This document shows positions 60,083-64,000 of a stretch of 64,000 nt of DNA, piece by piece. Numbering within the stretch: position 1 is the first letter of the stretch; every line of letters begins with the position of its first letter. The notes beneath the pieces are model-generated. The model searched no databases and was not told the DNA's origin. It saw only the letters and a list, made by a program, of their open reading frames with translations. Position numbers and translations under genes: made by a program. The stretch comes from Xanthobacteraceae bacterium (GTDB taxonomy: Bacteria > Pseudomonadota > Alphaproteobacteria > Rhizobiales > Xanthobacteraceae). The DNA lies in contig CP075369.1 in the NCBI GenBank assembly GCA_019454205.1, positions 496,001 to 560,000 of the forward strand, written 5' to 3'.

Positions 60083-61717
60083 CTAGTCGAGGTCGTTCGA
60101 AAAATCGCTAGTTCTTTTCGCGGTCTCAGCTTGGCTGCTTGAACTCCACTTCGCAGCTTCTTCGACAAAATTCTCGTCGGCGAGTCCTGTGACTTCAAGA
60201 TCAGCGTCGCGATCCACTTGAATAAGTAATGGAAACCGAACGCCCTGTCCGCTGATAATACCCTGACCGGGGCCAAAACCCGGGAGCAAACGACTATCTG
60301 CGCGCGTCAAATTCTCCATCACTTTCTCTACGAATGATTGGTCGCGGGGATTTACCAATCGGAAGATCATGTAAGTATTGCATTGTGACAACGTCGTTTC
60401 GTCTAATCGACTTGGTCTTTGACTAATAAGTAGAAGTCCAACACCGAATTTTCGTCCTTCGGTAATTACTTTTCGAATGATTTCGACGGAGGGTGTATTT
60501 GCCTGGCCTTCGCCAGCAGACGGAATGAAATTGTGAGCCTCTTCGACCACGCACAAAAGGGGCGGTATCTCATCCGTTAGCTGAGCTCGCTTTTCAAATA
60601 GATTTTTGAGTACCAGAGAGACCATCGTCGATTGAGTGAGATGGTCGTATCCGCCAAGATAAATGATGCTTGCCTGGCCTGGTTTTACGATCTCATGTGC
60701 TTCGGTCATCGGGTCGGGGAGCGGCTCGAATGGAAACTGTTTGAGTCGAGGCTGTTTTCGAAGCTTGTCGTTGGATTGTTCCATCGCCTTCATGTGGCTT
60801 TGGACAATTCGAAGCGCCCTCTTAACCGCAGGGACTGTCCCGCCGCTTCTGGCCTGGACTTTTGAAACCTCGTCAACGAGCCGGTCGATAAAGGTACCGA
60901 CATCGTTGCCATTAGGGTCGATTTTTACATGTTCTAGCGCTTGAAAATAAACTTCACGCTGAGGTTCGGTAAGACCTTGCGTCATTTCTCGGACCAGGAA
61001 AGCGATTAGGTCTCGCGTTTGATCTTGAACCCTAACACTTGGATAGAAAAGCTTGATCTCGTTATTCTTGAAAAGGTCTTTTCGACTCCAGAACCCCAGA
61101 TAATCGCCGTGCGGATCAAGAATTACCAATGGGTATCTTGCTTCCAACAGTTCGCGAATCACTCTTCGTGCGGCAACAGTCTTGCCGCCGCCGGTCATGG
61201 CAAGAATGGCCATGTGACGCGCAACGACTGGATTTGTCTTGATGTGGACATCCACGTCACGACGCCCCACCAATGTGCCTAATTTCAACCGATGAACATT
61301 CTCATCGCCTGTTAGAATGCGTTTAACAATCTCCGCAGGAGGGAGAGATACTTCCGCGCCTGGTGTAATTGGGTAGTTCAGAGGCTCCATTCGTTGGAAG
61401 TCTCCTTCGGGCGTGCTTCCAAGTACGAGAACTTTTGCTTCGGTTTGATCGCGCGAGAAAGAGAGCACTGTGTCGAGAAGTTTAATTCCTTCTTCCGCCA
61501 ACTCTTGCCCAGCCTCGGCAGGTAAAAAAGGATTGTAGCGATCCAATTCCACTATGCGTCCCCAAACAGCAACCTTTCGAAATTTGTCATCGCCAGTTGG
61601 GATTTCCATTGCAACGGCAACTAGATCGCCCATTTTGGCGGCGCGGCTACGCACAACGAAGCGAAATTCATGAGGCGACGTATTCCCAACGACGGTGCCA
61701 ATGTGCCGGCCAATCAT
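60083..61717 (-). CDS. herA: HerA-type DNA translocase ATPase
   Basis: The 544-residue protein starts with a HAS-barrel domain (IGTVVGNTSPHEFRFVV) followed by the ATPase: Walker A TGGGKT at 175-180, Walker B CVVEEAHNFIPSAGEG (around 385-400) and the sensor segment ISQRPSRLDE. HerA hexamers pump DNA and work with the NurA nuclease in end resection or in phage defence. NurA is the next gene upstream with a 14 bp gap. The composition is distinctly AT-richer than the core genome. It is not FtsK: no membrane domain is present. Confidence 0.87.
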   Translation of the reverse strand: MIGRHIGTVVGNTSPHEFRFVVRSRAAKMGDLVAVAMEIPTGDDKFRKVAVWGRIVELDRYNPFLPAEAGQELAEEGIKLLDTVLSFSRDQTEAKVLVLGSTPEGDFQRMEPLNYPITPGAEVSLPPAEIVKRILTGDENVHRLKLGTLVGRRDVDVHIKTNPVVARHMAILAMTGGGKTVAARRVIRELLEARYPLVILDPHGDYLGFWSRKDLFKNNEIKLFYPSVRVQDQTRDLIAFLVREMTQGLTEPQREVYFQALEHVKIDPNGNDVGTFIDRLVDEVSKVQARSGGTVPAVKRALRIVQSHMKAMEQSNDKLRKQPRLKQFPFEPLPDPMTEAHEIVKPGQASIIYLGGYDHLTQSTMVSLVLKNLFEKRAQLTDEIPPLLCVVEEAHNFIPSAGEGQANTPSVEIIRKVITEGRKFGVGLLLISQRPSRLDETTLSQCNTYMIFRLVNPRDQSFVEKVMENLTRADSRLLPGFGPGQGIISGQGVRFPLLIQVDRDADLEVTGLADENFVEEAAKWSSSSQAETAKRTSDFSNDLD

Positions 61718-61731
61718 GCAATGCCCTTTAT

Positions 61732-63588
61732 CTAGTCTGTTTGAGGTCGGTAGAAGAAGTCCCGAGGAGTATGAGCAAGTAGTTTTCGTACCTGTGTCAC
61801 AAGGCGAGCGTCGCCTTCGGCTATGGTCCGGTTCAATACTTTCGCTGCTACTCGCGCAGAAACATTTTTAGATAACCAATCAGGAACTTTTGCGTACTTG
61901 TCTACGATGTCTAATCCAACGGGAAATGCGTAGCTCGGTAGCAGTCGAGCGGTGTGATAGAGAGTTTTCATAACGTCAGCCTCCCTATCTCGTCCCACAG
62001 AATTCATTTCAATTCTAAATGGAAATGATACCTCAGTGGTTTTAAGTACAGTCGCAAATGGTCTCTGGTATTGACCGACAACTTTCTGCCAACGCTCGCG
62101 GGCGCGTCTGACTTCGTTCTTGGGAATTTTTGTGGGCGTTAAGTACTCTCCTTCGGCTAATACACAGCCGAATAGAAAGTCGTCGGAGATATTATACTTC
62201 TTCAACAGCGTCAGCACTTTTCGGCGATAAGAATCTTTGACAACTCCCGCATCAACCGCACCTGTTAGAACAGCCTGTGCAAGCCAAGCGCCAGCGCTTC
62301 GTTCTACGACCCCAACTAGTGGAACATTCGAGTGAAAGATTCTTGAAGTGATATAACCGTAGACCGCCATGAACTGACGCCACATCGTTTCATTGTTGTG
62401 TCTTCGAGGAATGTCGGAGATGATTTTTTCAACTTCATCACGCGTTATTCCAACTGCATCCAAAAACTCTTGCTTTAGAAATGGGATGAAGTGCGGTTCA
62501 TCTTCGTCGTACATAACAAACTGATTTATCAGCGGGCCATGCAAGAAAACGCAATCAATGTTTGGATACTTTTTTAAGAAACGTAGTGCTGCGAGCGGTT
62601 CAAGAACGTAGCGGGCTGCCTCGCCAAGTCTTCGAAGATCCATCTGGTCATCGTCATCCATGGTGACGCCAGTGTCTTTGTCGATGATGTCGCCCACTAC
62701 AAAAGGTTGGAGCTCCCATTGCTCGCGCTTTGAGGTTTCGTTCCCTGGTTCAACGCAATAGATGCCCACTCTCATCGCTGTAGGTTCGGTTCCTGGAAGC
62801 CCCGCAATTTTCGCAACACCTCCATCAACGAATGCGAACTTTTTGCCTTGTGCGCCCGCCCACATATCTAAGTGATCGCGCTGGATGTGTTTTATCCGAA
62901 CGGGAGACTTCTCCATTTCAAGTATTTGGCGGAAGTGGTCAGACAGTTTTCTCAGTTGAACAGGAAATTTTAGATTGTCTTCAGCGCTCAAGCTCGCCAG
63001 ATGACTGAGTAGAGGAACGAGTAAGTGCGGGGCTGTTAAAAATCTTTCAGTATGAGTCGCGAACAAGTCTGGATCGGCTTGCTGGATTATTTGCAGAACC
63101 ACATCGAATAAATTGTCCGCAGTCATTCCATCTCGAGCGTGGGACGGCTCTAATTCCGTGATGTTCTCAGGCGGTAGGTTGTGGGCGTGAAGACGAAGCT
63201 CGGGTCGTTCTTTATTTAACTGCTCTAAAAGGGTGTGATCAGTAATGTGAAGCGTAACGCGGACGATGTCTGCCGCCTGTTCGATAAAGAAAAATAGTTG
63301 CTTAGAATTTATCTGTTGTTTGTTTAGGTCTGCGAGCAAAACAGATGATTGAAGAGTGGCTTGCTTTTCGTCCGAGACACGAAGAATAGCCTCAGGGTCG
63401 AAATTCAATTTGCCGTCTTGCCCGCGAAATTGCAGGCTCGCGTCGCCCTTTGCCATTTGCACTTGCGAGCCGCGAACCGATAGCGGAATCGCATTCTTAG
63501 AGCGTAGTTTTCGCAATTGCTGATCGTTGCCGTTAAGCCAGTGCCCATCGACGACCAAAATTGCTTTGTATGCAGAGACGCCCGCCAA
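61732..63588 (-). CDS. nurA: NurA-domain nuclease with unusual N-terminal extension
   Basis: The 618-residue product is much longer than typical NurA proteins (about 350-450). The NurA core starts near residue 240: motif I FAFVDGGVAKI with Asp255, then CVFLHGPL at 346-353, VPLVGVVERSAGAWLAQAV, and a late VGLDIVDKYAKVPDWL. In motif II a histidine stands where family members usually have Asp. The N-terminal 230 residues (a beta-rich part LQFRGQDGKLNFDPEAIL and helices) are unfamiliar to me and could be a targeting or regulatory domain. With the downstream HerA gene (14 bp gap) it should form a HerA-NurA machine. Confidence 0.8.
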   Translation of the reverse strand: MAGVSAYKAILVVDGHWLNGNDQQLRKLRSKNAIPLSVRGSQVQMAKGDASLQFRGQDGKLNFDPEAILRVSDEKQATLQSSVLLADLNKQQINSKQLFFFIEQAADIVRVTLHITDHTLLEQLNKERPELRLHAHNLPPENITELEPSHARDGMTADNLFDVVLQIIQQADPDLFATHTERFLTAPHLLVPLLSHLASLSAEDNLKFPVQLRKLSDHFRQILEMEKSPVRIKHIQRDHLDMWAGAQGKKFAFVDGGVAKIAGLPGTEPTAMRVGIYCVEPGNETSKREQWELQPFVVGDIIDKDTGVTMDDDDQMDLRRLGEAARYVLEPLAALRFLKKYPNIDCVFLHGPLINQFVMYDEDEPHFIPFLKQEFLDAVGITRDEVEKIISDIPRRHNNETMWRQFMAVYGYITSRIFHSNVPLVGVVERSAGAWLAQAVLTGAVDAGVVKDSYRRKVLTLLKKYNISDDFLFGCVLAEGEYLTPTKIPKNEVRRARERWQKVVGQYQRPFATVLKTTEVSFPFRIEMNSVGRDREADVMKTLYHTARLLPSYAFPVGLDIVDKYAKVPDWLSKNVSARVAAKVLNRTIAEGDARLVTQVRKLLAHTPRDFFYRPQTD

Positions 63589-64000
63589 GAAACTAAATTC
63601 CCGCTTCCCTTCCAGTCAGCGTAAACGTCAATTCCAAAATTCGAAAGCCGGGAGGATTACTGGTAACTGAAAACCGTCAATGTATGTCAATTGGCTGAAA
63701 ATGTGGGATTTTGCTGCAGCGCATTCATAACTCGTTCCGCCTTAACGAGTGGGCACACAGAACTGGTGATTGTTGCTCCATGTATCCAAGAAAGTAACAC
63801 GAGTTTGCTCCATATAGCAGTGACAACTATCCGTTACCCAAGACTACGGCTGCCTTCGAGATTGACGTGAACTAATGATGCCACCTTCATCCGAAACTAT
63901 TGGTCTTCAGACAAATGTCTTAGTCGCGACTTGTTAGCTTTGATTGGAGATCTAATAAGTCAGCTTTTCTATTCTGATAGATCTTAGGGTGGTCGATCTT
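63589..64000. other. Gene-free end of the window
   Basis: No ORF of useful length is present in the last 410 bp. I see the dyad ACTCGTT-N7-AACGAGT at 63730-63750, without a T-run, and the weak repeat AGATCTA (63948-63954) and TAGATCT (63978-63984). It may hold the promoter of the nurA-herA operon and the start of another gene. The island continues beyond the window. Confidence 0.5.

Noticed and set aside
60083..61717. FtsK/SpoIIIE translocase
   Set aside because: There are no N-terminal membrane helices or gamma domain, and the N-terminal HAS-barrel and NurA neighbour fit HerA.
53107..63588. DISARM, BREX or Dnd system
   Set aside because: None of their hallmark genes (DrmA/DrmB, PglZ/BrxC, DndBCDE) is present; only individual families such as methyltransferases are shared.

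Overview
The window looks like chromosomal DNA of an alphaproteobacterium of the order Hyphomicrobiales (Rhizobiales), probably near the Bradyrhizobiaceae/Xanthobacteraceae. I infer this from the high-GC codon use over the first 52.7 kb and from lineage-typical genes: a NadQ-type Nudix-like regulator beside nadABC, a RibBX-type riboflavin enzyme, and DUF1194, TIGR02301, RT0821/Lpp0805 and extensin-family proteins. No rRNA or CRISPR array is present.

Regions: (1) 1-4.2 kb: the end of a LysR gene, a small secreted protein, an AcuI/YhdH-like reductase and two tandem paralogous MFS carriers. (2) 4.4-11.9 kb: the NAD de novo operon nadA-nadB-nadC with two candidate NadQ operators, facing a minus-strand operon ygfZ-tag-HD phosphohydrolase-phosphatase-nadQ. 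(3) 12-14.8 kb: dihydroorotase, a secreted protein and a metallophosphoesterase. (4) 14.9-19.1 kb: a UgpC-B-A-E-like ABC importer preceded by a good Pho box, suggesting phosphate-starvation uptake of glycerol-3-phosphate or a glycerophosphodiester, with the divergent phosphoesterase as a likely partner. (5) 19.1-22.8 kb: a minus-strand set of Sua5, FAD-linked oxidase, Nudix hydrolase (apparent ATA start) and TIGR02301 protein. (6) 22.9-33.2 kb: acyl-CoA dehydrogenase, SDR, histone-deacetylase-family hydrolase, xseB, dxs, TlyA-type and TrmA/RlmD-type methyltransferases and a MATE pump. (7) 33.2-41.4 kb: DUF1194 protein, ribBX, aroC, a TetR/enolase-superfamily/FAD-monooxygenase insert, fabI and a DnaJ-domain protein. 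(8) 41.6-43.2 kb: a small restriction-modification module whose EcoRI-family endonuclease is broken by a one-base frameshift, followed by a repeat copied from the tail of the next gene. (9) 43.2-52.7 kb: ordinary genes (pdxH, SDR, corA, L,D-transpeptidase, extensin, acyl-CoA ligase, MBL hydrolase, cold-shock protein) and tRNA-Pro and tRNA-Gln.

Directly after tRNA-Gln the base composition drops and a defence island fills the rest of the window (53.1-63.6 kb). Its plus-strand half holds an Mrr-like nuclease with a zinc ribbon, a MORC/MutL-like GHKL ATPase with a nuclease-like tail, a 5-methylcytosine methyltransferase and a Vsr endonuclease. Its minus-strand half holds a HerA translocase, a NurA-type nuclease and a protein joining an EVE-like reader to a DUF3883 nuclease. 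The halves meet head-on with a 3 bp gap. This combination matches no named defence system that I can recall and is the best candidate for an undescribed system here. The island's far end lies outside the window.
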